Positions 52,677 through 64,000 of a stretch of DNA of 64,000 nucleotides are shown piece by piece. Under the pieces are notes generated by a model. The model saw nothing but the letters and a program-made list of their open reading frames with translations, was not told the origin of the DNA and searched no databases. Position 1 is the stretch's first letter; each line of letters begins with the position of its first letter. The DNA is taken from positions 310,001 through 374,000 of the forward strand of contig JAQGDQ010000213.1 of NCBI GenBank assembly GCA_030141605.1, read 5' to 3'. Source of the stretch: Tubiluchus corallicola (taxonomy: Eukaryota > Priapulida > Priapulimorpha > Priapulimorphida > Tubiluchidae). Both the position numbers and the translations under genes were made by a program.

Positions 52677-52800
52677 CATCGTTACGGTGCTAAGTAAGCA
52701 GACGCTCCCAGCATGACGAAATGAAATCTCACAGAGACAGGGTCGAACCCAAGGTGACCAGAAGCTATTTACGCGAAGCACAGAAGATGAACTAACTTTT
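52677..52800 (-). repeat. tRNA-derived SINE head
   Basis: On the minus strand an A-box-like GTTAGTTCATCTTCTG (from 52796 down) is followed about 35 bases on by GGGTTCGACCC (52750-52740), close to the B-box consensus. The body continues to at least 52677. It shares the start with the candidate at 30.72-30.78 kb and is the clearest B box in the window. Confidence 0.55.
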
Positions 52801-53870
52801 GTCATATCTTTTAGAAGTCTTTTAAAACGGGGAAGCCTAGGTATGATGTTAAGTGGGTAAAAATAAGGTACAGATCAAAAATGGCATAATGTATATCAGA
52901 GACGTTTGTGCTCGAGGACATTATATTCTCCTTGTATAATACGTCATAGTAAAGACTAAAAATACGTAAACAAAGTTTAACAAAGGCCCGCTCTTGGCAT
53001 TTTGCTAATAATTTAACAGTAAAATTAATTGAAAAAATTGTTTGCGTACTTTAAGTTAGGAAAATTGGAATTTAAGATTTTGAGGAAATGACTGACATGC
53101 AAATTGACACTTTTTACTGTGTAAAGCGTATATCGTAAATTTGTAAAATAATAATATTTCTTGGCTATAGTAATCTTAATAATGTGCTAAAAACGGAATC
53201 TAATTGCTGCAAATATTGTAATTGTTATTATGAAATACATTGCGCTCTTCCACTGAATGAATGGAAACCACAAAACAGCGCCGTTTATTTGTGTTGGACA
53301 CTATTACATCCCCGAGGTGAACAAGTCTTTGCTTTCCATTTTGCACTTAAATCCTTTGTTGATAAATGCTCAGTGCAAGTAGCAGCAGTTTTTATTAAAG
53401 CATTCTTATTTAACCATGCAAAGTCACGCTATGTAACATATCAACTAAAGAACAAATATTGTCTCCCGAGGAAGTTTCCTTTTAAGGTATGAGTCGAGTC
53501 TAGGGAGTCGTACTAATAAATTAAGTATCTAAGTGATCCCATAGAACAATAGAAATGAAAATAAATAACTAGGTCGTATATAATATTAGGTCAAAAATGT
53601 ATGGTATACGTATGGAAGTGGGTCCTAACGAACGAAACGACTAGATAAAATATGCTCATGTCAGAGATGGAAAATTTAAAAATGGAAACTAAAGAGTTTG
53701 GTAGCATTCATTTTTGCAATCGCTAACTACTTTTGTTAATAGCGCCGCTTAATTTTGCAATCACGCATTGTAAGATTTTTGTGCAGGTTGCGTACTTTGC
53801 TGTCTAAAAAAAGACTTGTAAACTGTTATTATTTTTGTGTTCAAAAATGGGCCGTTGACATTTTTGTCCC

Positions 53871-53913
53871 ATAGAAGTTGTGAGATTATTAAATACAGTC
53901 TCACAACTTCTAT
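53871..53913. other. Perfect 15-bp inverted repeat
   Basis: ATAGAAGTTGTGAGA (53871-53885) and its exact complement (53899-53913) enclose a 13-base loop. It could be a hairpin in RNA, a cruciform, or the last trace of a small foldback element. It has no T-run typical of a terminator. Confidence 0.7.
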
Positions 53914-54370
53914 ACGTACCAAGAACTACTTTCCAAATATCCGTCGAGCTTTCTACATTGGCGTCCTTTTGCATTCTAAAAAACTGACGGGCAAGACCTA
54001 TAACACATACACCCACGCAATCAGTTATTGACACACATTTAAATATAGTTGGAGCAACTAACTCAAATTGGCTGTGTAAGTTTTTGTTTGATTCCGAGCA
54101 TAAAAACTAGTTATTGACTGTTGGGGTACCTGTTCTATAATAGCTCTCAAACAAAAACTCATATTGAAAATGATTAGAAACATCAGGTAAAGGACACGTG
54201 TTTTTTACTTGAGTGACCCGGATATAGATTTAAATTTATTTTATTCGTCGACATAATACAATGTATAATGCAAAATTTAACACAACTGTATTGAGACGGG
54301 GCGGGAAAAGCTGATGTAGGGTCACCTTGCAGGCACCACTAATTATAAGTTTTACTATTAGTTTAACTAA

Positions 54371-54802
54371 TTAAGCGATGTGTGAGAGATTTATGTAATT
54401 TATATAATTAATCCAGCTATATAATGAAATCATCATATGTTTTAATAAATTAGTAACTTCAACGTTTAATTTGTTAGTATTTATATATTTATATAATATG
54501 TGACACACACCTAGATGATGTAACGTACAGTCGTACGCAAATAAATAACCAATGAAACTTACACAGTACAGTTGACATGATCGACTGTGCAAGTCACAAG
54601 AATTACACGACAAGAACAAAATCTCAATGACATTAGAAAAAAGAACTTTACATGGTAAAGTGCATACAGTCAACACATTTAGCACACATAACACATTTAA
54701 CTTGCTTGAACAGCTAACATGACAGCGAATATCCTTGGCAGTAAAATCATTGGCATCAATCCCTAATACCCACACATATAGCAAACATAAATAGCCAAAC
54801 AT
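54371..54802 (-). CDS. Unrecognised Cys-rich ORF with signal-like N-terminus
   Basis: An ATG-started ORF of 143 residues in AT-rich DNA. The first 16 residues (MFGYLCLLYVWVLGID) look like a signal peptide and about a dozen cysteines follow within the next 90 residues, with short internal repetition (LNVLCVLNVL). The C-terminal 40 residues are low in complexity. No family is recognised, and it has no neighbouring exons or clear promoter. It may be a small secreted protein or chance. Confidence 0.22.
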   Translation of the reverse strand: MFGYLCLLYVWVLGIDANDFTAKDIRCHVSCSSKLNVLCVLNVLTVCTLPCKVLFSNVIEILFLSCNSCDLHSRSCQLYCVSFIGYLFAYDCTLHHLGVCHILYKYINTNKLNVEVTNLLKHMMISLYSWINYINYINLSHIA

Positions 54803-55635
54803 AAATGGAATGAATAAACAGCAGATTCGGACTACATTTTGTAATAATTACTGTCGTTATCACCTGGTTTAGTACTTACTACTGATACATTGCTAAGCGC
54901 GTCTTACTCTGGTCTTTGTACACATGTAATATATAAAAATGTTTAGCGATCTAGTTATCGCGTACGCGTACATGTGTAATCATAGATTTTTGAGATGGAA
55001 AACGAGAATCCCATGGAGGTGCTATTCTGGCATGTTCACATGAGAATCCACGAGAATACGAAACACGTTGTGCATGTGCATGCGGACGAGACGAGAATTT
55101 CTCGTTATAAGCTTAGTGGCTGATATTTGAACGGCGGTCGGATGGATGGACAGACAGATAGATATTCCAAAATTTGGCTCCGACATCTTTTAAATAATAA
55201 CGGTTTGAGGTACCACAGTACCAATGTCTTCGCTATCTTAGATTTGGAAGCCACAGAAGGAGCAGTTTTAGAAGTTTTTCGACCGTTGCTAAGCAGCTGT
55301 TTTGAATACGGTAACTAAGTTTCTCACTGTACAACCAGTGCCCAGTTACCTGAGCTGTGCAAGTGTGGGAGGAACTGGATTGACGGCCTCCGAGAAATAA
55401 TTTGAACAGGCAGGCAGACTGTCAAATACATAGAGGGACAGACAGACAGATAAGGTCGACTAAGTTCGGCCTTCGAATCACAAACACGTGCAATCTCGCT
55501 GTTACTTAAAACCGGGGGAAATCATCACTAGCATCCGATTACTAAGCAAAGCCAATTTAATTAAAATCAAGTAAAAAGTAAATGGACAGAATAGTGCCAC
55601 GCCATCACTCATCAGAAGGAAACAAAAGATAAAGA

Positions 55636-56178
55636 CTACGCTTTCTGACTTTTTTTACCCACACCCTCCGTCCATCCCTCAAAGGATAATAGAGTTGTTA
55701 CGCAAAGTAATTTTTTCGTCTCACCACAATATAGTTTGGCATATTTTTAACGAAAACCGTCACATTAATTATCAATCGCCTATCGCCTTGTTAAATAAAA
55801 CAATTTGCGCGATACGGTGGTAGATGAATAGATCACAAATCGATCCAAAGGAATCGTCTGCATAGACATGGAATACTAACAACATAAAACCAAGATTGGT
55901 TTGTCACCTTTAACCTAAAGACGTAAACGATCATATTTTGCCGACACCCTCCACTCAGCCCTCAAATGACAATAGTGTTTTTACACGCAGCAATTTATTT
56001 CGTCTTACTACGACATACTTTGCACATTTTCCAATGAAAAATGTCACATTAATTTTTCAATCGTTCAACGTCTTATTAAGTAAAGCAAATTTGTGCAGCA
56101 CATAGGTAGAAGAATAACTTCGAAACTGTACCAAAGGGATGTACACTGAAGTGGAATACTAACAACGTAATCGTTTAT
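55636..56178 (+). repeat. Two-copy tandem duplication, about 275 bp
   Basis: Copy 1 (about 55636-55885) and copy 2 (about 55914-56178) share ACACCCTCC, CCCTCAAA.GA.AATAG, CGTCT.AC(T/C)AC, GTCACATTAATT(A/T)TCAATCG and TGGAATACTAACAAC(A/G)TAA in the same order. They are diverged and not coding. Confidence 0.7.
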
Positions 56179-59100
56179 GTGTTTAAAAGATTGTAATGTT
56201 TTCAATTTAATTTAATTTCAAGCTTATCTCAGGAAAAGCCGTAGAACAAAAACATTACAAGTGCACAAAGTGCAGAAAGAAACAACAGAATACACATTAT
56301 TTTCAATGAGTATAACTAAATGTTAATGATAATTATACATAATTATGTAAGTCCTCGCAACTCATTTTAAAATATGATTATTAACACAAAATGCTCTATC
56401 AGATTTTGTCTATCATGTAATTTCAACTCTTTACTTGTCAACACACCAGAAAAGTGTCATTCTATAAGTGGCTTGATACAGCACTTAGCCATACGCAAAC
56501 TAATGCTGATGGTTAAAGCATTCAACTAATTATGAAAAACAGTCCTCTAAATGATGGACTGACAGGGGTCTTTTGAACACATTTGGATAGATCAATAGCT
56601 AGCGCAGAATAATAGATGACACTGCACAAAAACAGTTCTCCGGCGGGCGCTAACCAATACAGGCAGACTTTGCATGCTACCAATACATATCATGACAACT
56701 CTATTTTCTCACCCCGTTGTGCTCATCCGGCGTCAGTGTTGCGCCACAGTGAACAACATCAATGCAAATCAGAATTGTAGCGTGGAAAGTGCAACTTAAA
56801 CTAAACCTGCTAGACTATCAAGTCAAAATTTAAATTCGTGGGCTGAATTTTTGCACTAAACAATTTGGACTAATTGTAATTTGATGAGGTATTTATTTTG
56901 AGTTGTGTGCGCGGTTGCAACGTGGCTGGCTATTTTTATAGACGGAAATTTTATAAACAAACCAGTGTAGTGAGGAATTTTAATGATTGCTAAAATATGC
57001 ACGTCTTCACGTCTTGTCTAAAAGGCACGTCCGAAAAATACAGCAAGTGGCTCATAATAAGATCGCTGTCAGATCGTTACTATGGTCAGAAACTTTTTAG
57101 GCCCTTCATTTACTTATATGAAATGCATTAACAAAGTAGCGCGCCATTGATATACGATGCGCATGCAAAAAAACACAGACTCGTGAATACCACAGCATTT
57201 CATCATGTCAAACAAAGTATATGAGACAACTTATCATGCCTGCTCGAGAACTCTGAATACTAAAACCTGTCGATGTAACAAGCCTACCGCATCAGATATA
57301 TTATAAGGAAGCAAAATTCCTCTTGTGACTGTAGTGAGGATAACAAAAACGGTTTACTGAAATAGGAAAATTCTGTGGAGTGATATGGAGTAGCAAATCA
57401 TTTTTAATTCTCATTACAAAGAAAACTCGCTTATGCATGCTGCGCCTTTTAGTGATTTTGGCGGTCTTTTCCTTTCGTATTTCTTAGTACCATAGTCTCC
57501 AAGTAAACAATAAGCTGAAGTGCTTCTCTGAGCCAACTTTTCAATAAAAGTTTCTAGCAAGTTGTTTGCTTCGCTTATCGACAACTTTTTTGAAGAATTT
57601 AAAGTTAGCTTGATCTAGCCTCTTACTTAATATATCTTTACTGAACCCAAACTAAACTAGCCTATTTTAATTTTATTTAACATAACCAAAAGAAATCTAA
57701 TATAACTCGATGCAAGCAAAACAAACCTAACCAACCCAACCAAGCTGCTTACTTTTAATTATTCACATTTCATCTAAGTAATGAAATTAGTTTGCTCGGG
57801 GCTCGGAGCTACCCGAGGCTCTGGTTTCTTGACTATTCTGTTAGGTACGCAGTAGGACACTTTGAACTTTATAGAGGGGAAGTAAAGCCGGTTAGATACA
57901 TACTCAGGGACTGGGCAGGAATAGTTTAAACTTGGCTGGGTAGACAAATAGAGCTGTTGTCTAAGCTTTTTGTAATTATCTGTTTAATAAATCAGTTTAG
58001 TTCCATTTTCACGTTAATACCTTGTTGGTTTGAGCACTGCTGTATCTTTGTTTTGCTGCATAGCTTTTACAGTGGTGGCATCGCAACAGTTACCAATAAC
58101 AGCCAATGACTTTTTTAAGTTATTCTTTAGAAGAGAGTATTTTGTTGGATTTCACTGCATTTACGTAAAAAAACTTAAGACCGTAAGACCTTACGTAGGA
58201 ACTTAAAAACCCATTTACAACAAGCGACATAAAAGTAGAACTAGGAACACACAGGACGTCAGAAATTATAACTTTGTTTACGCGCCACAGTAGGCGTGTA
58301 TGTGGCCACGTGGCTTTTGCTGAAGCCATTGTAACAGTCTAAGCTATTCGCAGTTCTTTCGAGCTTGGCTTCATGAAAAACTAACGGTGTTACAATCGCT
58401 CTGCGTAGTCGCTTACGTATAAGCAAGAGTAGGATTACAGAAAAAACGCGTGTCGAACAAACAATTTTTTGTTGGTCTTGCTTTCACTTTTCAGTAATTT
58501 AGCTAATTTTTAACTCAACTCTTTGACCACTCTGACAAATTGCTGTTTGACTTCGTATATCCAGTGCAAAATATTCTTTGCGGGGTTAAAGAATGGGCAT
58601 GCAGGTGTTTTTAAGTCCATCGCCATAACACGAAACCGAAGAAGTATGTAGAATAAATGATGAAGCTTTAACAAGTTTTACCATTACATGCTCTGCCAAA
58701 GCTAAGGTATATGAGAATACAAGTGTTATGAATGAATAAGTCAGATTGCGAACGGAACAGACCTTTCTTTGGGAACTTACTGCACGTGAGTAAACATTTG
58801 CTTAAATGCTTTCGCTGATTTGTTCTTAAATGATTATTTAGTTTTATAACTATTACTATAACTACTATTATAATAAGACGAATTGGGCTGAATTAGAAAA
58901 ATAAAGAACAGTTATTTTTCTAGCTTGCATTCTATCTTTATTGAATCTGTACACGTGTTTTTTAATTGTGTGATTGGGAATGTTGACACGGATGTCGGAT
59001 AACTTCACGATGAACAGTTTAAAACACATAAACACTCTTCATCAATGAAGCTTAAAAATCGTCTTGAAATTTTAGAACATTTAAATGCCTTCTTCTTGCA

Positions 59101-61197
59101 TACTGGGCTTGCGTTGGTAGTTCACTGTATTAAACTCATAATGTAACTGTAAATGCTCTAGTAACTCCCGCAAGACCGACAGGTGCAGTCATTTTAACGG
59201 AAAGTCTTTTGAAACAAGTTTAGATAACATTGCGCAAAGTTTGAAAAATAACCAGAACATTCGAAGCACATGCTTAGCTAACTAAGGAAGCGAGGCAACG
59301 CAGTTTTACCAGGTGGCACGAACATTTTAAATTATTAAGAATTTTCTTTTTCAATTATATATGTCTTTCAAACAGGTAAGCGTAATGCTAAGTAATATAA
59401 TTTTGTTTGGAAGGTTCTTCAGGATATACTTCAGTACATTTTGAGCGCCGCTTTAGCCAAACGTTTTTGTACGGCTCCAAACAGAATTTATTCTGGACGA
59501 ACTGATAAATTTGCGCTATTCCTCTATTTCCTACAAGTGTCATTTGTTCACTGATCATTGATGGAACCGCCTGAATTCATTTATCTAAAAAGCAGATTTG
59601 TCAAATTTTGTCAATGTGTAACGCGTTGTGTAATCTAAGACGGTGTGAGCAGGATGGTAGTGTTATTAATCTAACACGGTGAAACCTGCCAATGTTGTTG
59701 AATTCGTTCATGAATAGCGGTCGATTTTGCTGTGCAACTTTGTGGTATTGATTCAGTTACAGGATTTGTCAATTCACTAGTCTTACAAATTTTTGTTGTT
59801 ATACTTGACAGGTCGTTATCTGCAAACTTACTCAGCTATACAAATCGTTCGTAAGACTGGAATGATATAATTACTGATAATAATTATTTGTAAAAATTGT
59901 GGAAGTTCTGCATACACAGCTAAATGTGATTACTGCAGCCAGTGTATGATACAGATGTAAAGCGCGCCGTCTTCCTAGTTTTTTAAACACCGAAAACGAT
60001 TTTAAATGTCATCGCCATGGTTGGTGTTGGTGTTCTTGTCGTTATAGTTATCGCCGTCGTTCTTACTGTTGCTATAAAAATATTTTTTCAAGTAAACTAT
60101 CATTTTTTTATTACACTTAGAGAGCTTCATTGTGAAACAGCCATGCAGACGTTCTTTCCTGAAAACCGGAAATTTACAAAGATGGCGGCTAGACATTTAG
60201 CGTAAAAATATTACTTTCAGTACATCACGAAAATTGGCAATGCAAGATATAATAGAAATTTAAATCAGACAAATTAAGTAAGAAAATACAAACATAACTT
60301 TCAATTCATAACTCATTTCATATTCAAGTTCATAATTTACATTCATTTTTGTATTTTATATAATGAGTTCAGATAAGAACAGTTTAGTAATAAGTAAAGA
60401 TTAGTGATATCAAAACAAAAAATCTAGAAATTTACTTAAATATTCAAAGACGTGCTAAACTGTAGTCAAGAGCATTTAAACGCATGAAATAGTCCTAGTG
60501 GTTTGAAATTTCCAAAACAAATTCAAATCCACAAATTTTCTACAAACAATTTCTTGCGGACTTATGACTTCAAAAAGCCCCCAACGTTGAATTTGATAAT
60601 TAGCTAAATTCACAGCGTAATCTTAAAATTCTGATAAAATAATTACAGAAACAGTTATAATTAATGTTTATATATTGTTCATTCGTGTATTTTGTTTATT
60701 ATTTACGGTGTCATACGATAGCAATGCACATTAGCAGTTTCACCCCTGGTTCAGTTTCCAATCAAACGACGAATGCTTAGGCTGACGAGAATTCTGCCAC
60801 ATCTCTGACAGGGCTTTCAGATGCAGGAGACCTGTTATTCATTTTTTTGTTCAGTAGACGCCTCGCGTAACAGAGCTGAACTGCGTTTCAGAAACAATTC
60901 AATCAAAGATTCCAGCTTCCATTATTTCCATTACCAACTAATCTCTAATTATTTTCGATCATTCAGTTGCTAGAAAAGTACCAGCATTATCTTAACTCTG
61001 GATTTTAAAAATATGCAAAAACCAGGAAAATTTTCAGCTCACGGTTTCCACTTTCCTGAATATAAAAAACACTCCACAAAGTTCAATTAACAATTGATTA
61101 TATTATATTAAATATAAGCGCTTTCGGAAGCATTCTACGCTCACAAAATAACTAAAGTGACAATAACTACACAGTAATTTGTCTTGCGTAAATTTGT
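56179..61197. other. No confirmed gene
   Basis: About 5 kb of AT-rich sequence without a convincing gene. A 62-residue ORF at 60017-60205 starts at ATG and has a hydrophobic N-terminus (GVGVLVVIVIAVVLTV), but the DNA there is a GTTGTT-like low-complexity run. A GC-rich hairpin-like segment lies near 57797-57822. No RNA gene or mobile element was recognised. Confidence 0.4.
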
Positions 61198-61662
61198 AAA
61201 ATGGTAAGCTTAGGCTGACATTTGTAGTTCTCTCTCATAAGCATAGTGTTAAGACAGGGTTTTAGTGATACACAGTAATATTCCTCAAGACTGGCAAAAG
61301 CATTCCTGACTGTGTTCATTACCGAGAAAGAACAGAAAAGTGTGTCTGCAGCACCACCCAACTGTAAATGGTTGCTGGCTGGCTTATAGAAATTGCTGTC
61401 CAGGCTATGAACCTTGTTACCTTTGCCAGACAAGAAGACATTGTCTCTATTGCATGCATGAATATAGATTATCAGGTCTTCTTCAGCACTATTTGCAGCG
61501 TGGTGGTACTATAGATACATCTTCTTATTTTTCTCAGTAATGAAGAAAGGTAAGAATGCTTTTGATATTGTCATTCTTGAGAAATGTTAGATCATTAAAG
61601 CTCTCTCTTAACACTATGCTTATGAGAGAGGACTACAGATATCAACTAACGCTTACCATTTT
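61198..61662. repeat. Long inverted repeat with about 120-base loop
   Basis: Left arm about 61198-61372 and right arm about 61493-61662 are inverted copies: AAATGGTAAGC at the left end pairs with GCTTACCATTT at the right end, CTCTCTCATAAGCATAGTG with its complement at 61612-61630, and AGCATTC near 61298 with 61554. The arms are roughly 70-75% identical by eye. A minus-strand open frame (61433-61167) covers the left arm, but its counterpart in the right arm is frameshifted. Confidence 0.65.
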
Positions 61663-62091
61663 TAAATTTAAAATATGAAATAGAACTGGATTGAAATGAG
61701 TACTTCAACTAGAATTTCATAAGATAAACCACGTTGTAATTATTGTCACTTCAATTATTTTGTGAAAGTTCTCAAATTTTAATATAATTTAATCAGCCTT
61801 TGATGGTACATACTACAGACTCGTATTATATCAGAACGAGCCGTCAAATTACGATTTAATTAGCGAGTACAGGTGATACGAAGTGGAATGCGTAGTTTCC
61901 CAACCAGCAACCTGGATAGTGGGACAACAGTTTACAGTTAGAACATACTGGCCCTTATGCAGTCTGAGCACTACTTATGAAAATTATGTTTGAAATGAAG
62001 TGTCAAATCAAAATCAAATCTGTATATCTGTCTAGTTGTCTCTGTATCTATCTATTTATCTGTATTTATCTACCTACGTACCTACCTAATT

Positions 62092-62132
<41 letters not shown>

Positions 62133-64000
62133 CTTCTTTCTCTGTTTCTGTGTTTTGGCTTTACATGGTTATTTATTGCATGTAGCTTACGAAAACTTTC
62201 ACCTAGTCATAACGTACCCAAAGTCAATCTCAGGTTTTCTGGATTTGTTCGCACGAAGCCATGCAGATCGTAAACCGGCTTCGTGTTTTCGCAACAGCTG
62301 CGCGAATCACTTAGGCATACTAAAACAAATTGTGCGCGCCAAAGTGCTACTAACTGCTGCAAGATGCGGTGACAACTTGCGCGCTTAATAATGTTTATGA
62401 CGCCGCAAATTCTTCTAGAAGAATTTATTGTTAACAAGCTGCTGATATTATTAACGGATGGGATTTTTTTGGAAGAAAAATGAATGTCAGAGGGATACTA
62501 TGGCGTAAGGACGAAAAACCAGCTGCATTGAAACGATGTGGAAAAGAAGGCAGGGATAAGCTTAATGAGACGAACTAAAACTTGGTGTAGCTTTATCTTA
62601 AATTTTAAGTGATGATTGTTTCACTGGGATGTTGTCGTCGTATCATCATCAATAAGAAGAAACCATAAATAACAAACAAGGCAAAGAAACACGACATGGC
62701 AAGACATCTTCTTTCAAACGAGGACGCGATCATTTAATTATCTTCAATCTGGATGTTCAAATATCGTCGTTTTTGCGATCGATCCATCTGCATGGAATAA
62801 CTCCTTTTACTTCTACCCTGCATGTTGTAGTGCAAAATAAAAATGCATGCTTCACAGGAAGTTAGGCTGTTTTAATGTTCCTGAAAACTGTTAGAAAGAT
62901 TCGGCAATAAAAGTGTAATAAGTGTCTTGTGTAATTAGTAAAATCACTTTTGAAGCAGCGCTGAAAACATTGCTAATGTTAAACGACATCGTAGTTTTGT
63001 CAACAGCAACTTTTTGCACTACATGTGATGGATGAAAAGATATTAGTAAAGCGGTACGCGTGATGTCATTGGTATCTCGTGCTTCGCTCTTTTATTGTTG
63101 CAACACGGCCTTACTCTATTGTGCCCTTCAGATAATGCTTCTGACAAAGAGCGATCATGTTTACGCTTTCCAAATTGTAAGAACATGGTGGGTTCTTATG
63201 TGTGATCCGCGAGAAAGAGTTCGACGCCGAGGCAGCATGACAGAGTTTCTTTCCTGCATTGAAATTACAATATTTCATTTATCTGCACAAAAGCCATCAG
63301 CTGTGCAAGTCCAAACTAAAGCATGCTTGAGAAACTGCAGCTAAATATGGTTTTCATGCTGTTTGTCCTAATTATTACCTTTAATTAATGTGTATGTCTT
63401 AATCAAAAAAGTGGCTAGCAACTTACTTTCAGATTACTGATTTGATTTGCGGCCAGAAGTACCCCGCATACTATAATAATTGCACATACAACTGTTCAAC
63501 TAATAGAATACTGTACCGGTCGCATTTTCCAAACAGTCACAGCTTAATACGTAAACCTGATTGCCTTCTATCTTGATATATACCAACACTACTTTTGGTC
63601 GTCTGTGATGCGTTATTTTTTCATCGGGAGACTCCCGAATTTAATAGTAACCGCTCTTTCTTCACATTTTGAAATGTTTCTTGAAATATATATGTAAACC
63701 AAATGCGATCACAGTGAGATGGAACAACACCCTCTCACCCATTTGCCCGAAAGACAACCCGAAAAGAACCGTTCGGCAACGCAAGTACGTAGAATAGAGA
63801 AGCGGGATTGCATTATGTAACTTACACAAAGCTTAAATAAGCCAGAGATACCAGTGACGTCACGCTAAAACTAATACAGCATATTTTTGTCTGTATAAAG
63901 CTTTCGTCAGTTTTTAAATTCAACATGGTTACCAGCAATGCCTACATTTTGACACCCAATCATGTTTTGCTTCGGTTCTGCTTTAAAGTCGCGAGTATCT
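61663..64000. other. No confirmed gene
   Basis: Non-coding. A TATC/GTCT-type patch (62025-62095) leads into a (CT)n run at 62097-62130. The segment 62250-62420 is richer in GC and CpG than the surroundings, with overlapping ORFs on both strands but no domain. An ORF at 63060-63344 has no recognised domain. Confidence 0.4.

Larger units (their letters stand above)
52801..55635. other. No confirmed gene
   Basis: AT-rich non-coding sequence. It includes a perfect hairpin at 53871-53913 and a Cys-rich ORF at 54371-54802 (separate entries). An ORF at 53184-53492 starts at GTG with no internal ATG near the start and no known domain. GATA/GACA patches occur at 55135-55165 and 55405-55455. Confidence 0.4.

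Noticed and set aside
53184-53492. 102-codon ORF
   Set aside because: Begins at GTG without a usable ATG and shows no domain.

Overview
The window is nuclear DNA from an animal: AT-rich by eye, with GT-AG introns, long non-coding stretches full of decayed retroelements, and a gene joining EGF, WAP and immunoglobulin-type extracellular domains. An intronless phospholipase D, CR1/L2-like LINE copies and many foldback repeats suit a non-vertebrate aquatic animal such as a sponge or another early-branching lineage. The species cannot be fixed from this sequence.

Three protein-coding genes are well supported. (1) A phospholipase D on the minus strand (2853-6005) has its whole CDS in one exon, with a probable 5'UTR intron at 6040-6590. 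(2) A secreted cyclase-family (kynurenine formamidase/isatin hydrolase-like) metal hydrolase on the plus strand (8834-9652) is intronless. (3) A 16-exon plus-strand gene (29478-43758) encodes a 1409-residue type I membrane protein: signal peptide, 24 EGF repeats, 3 WAP-like domains, one unusual Ig-like domain, a TM helix, and a tail with tyrosine motifs and a cysteine cluster. I assembled it exon by exon from splice sites and reading-frame phase, and every junction keeps the frame. I know of no protein with this architecture, and it is the main discovery candidate here.

The rest is mostly repeats. A nearly complete but frameshifted CR1/L2-type LINE lies at 9967-14037 (minus), ending in a hairpin and an (ATT)n tail. 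Fragments of other LINEs lie at 16.5 kb, 24.7-25.1 kb, 25.6-26.4 kb and inside intron 9 of the receptor gene (36.1-36.6 kb). Foldback or palindromic elements lie at 14.3-15.35, 20.2-20.9, 28.55-28.95, 49.25-49.55 and 61.2-61.66 kb. Several tRNA-derived SINE-like units carry recognisable A and B boxes. Two inverted copies of one dispersed repeat with a GTGG-rich tail sit at 27.1-27.8 and 50.9-52.0 kb. Long simple repeats include (TC)n, (GA)n and a roughly 400 bp CTA/CTG tract.

The three genes show no sign of acting together. The two intronless genes look like separate insertions, with retroposition likely for PLD and retroposition or lateral origin open for the cyclase. From 44.1 kb to the end I found no convincing gene.
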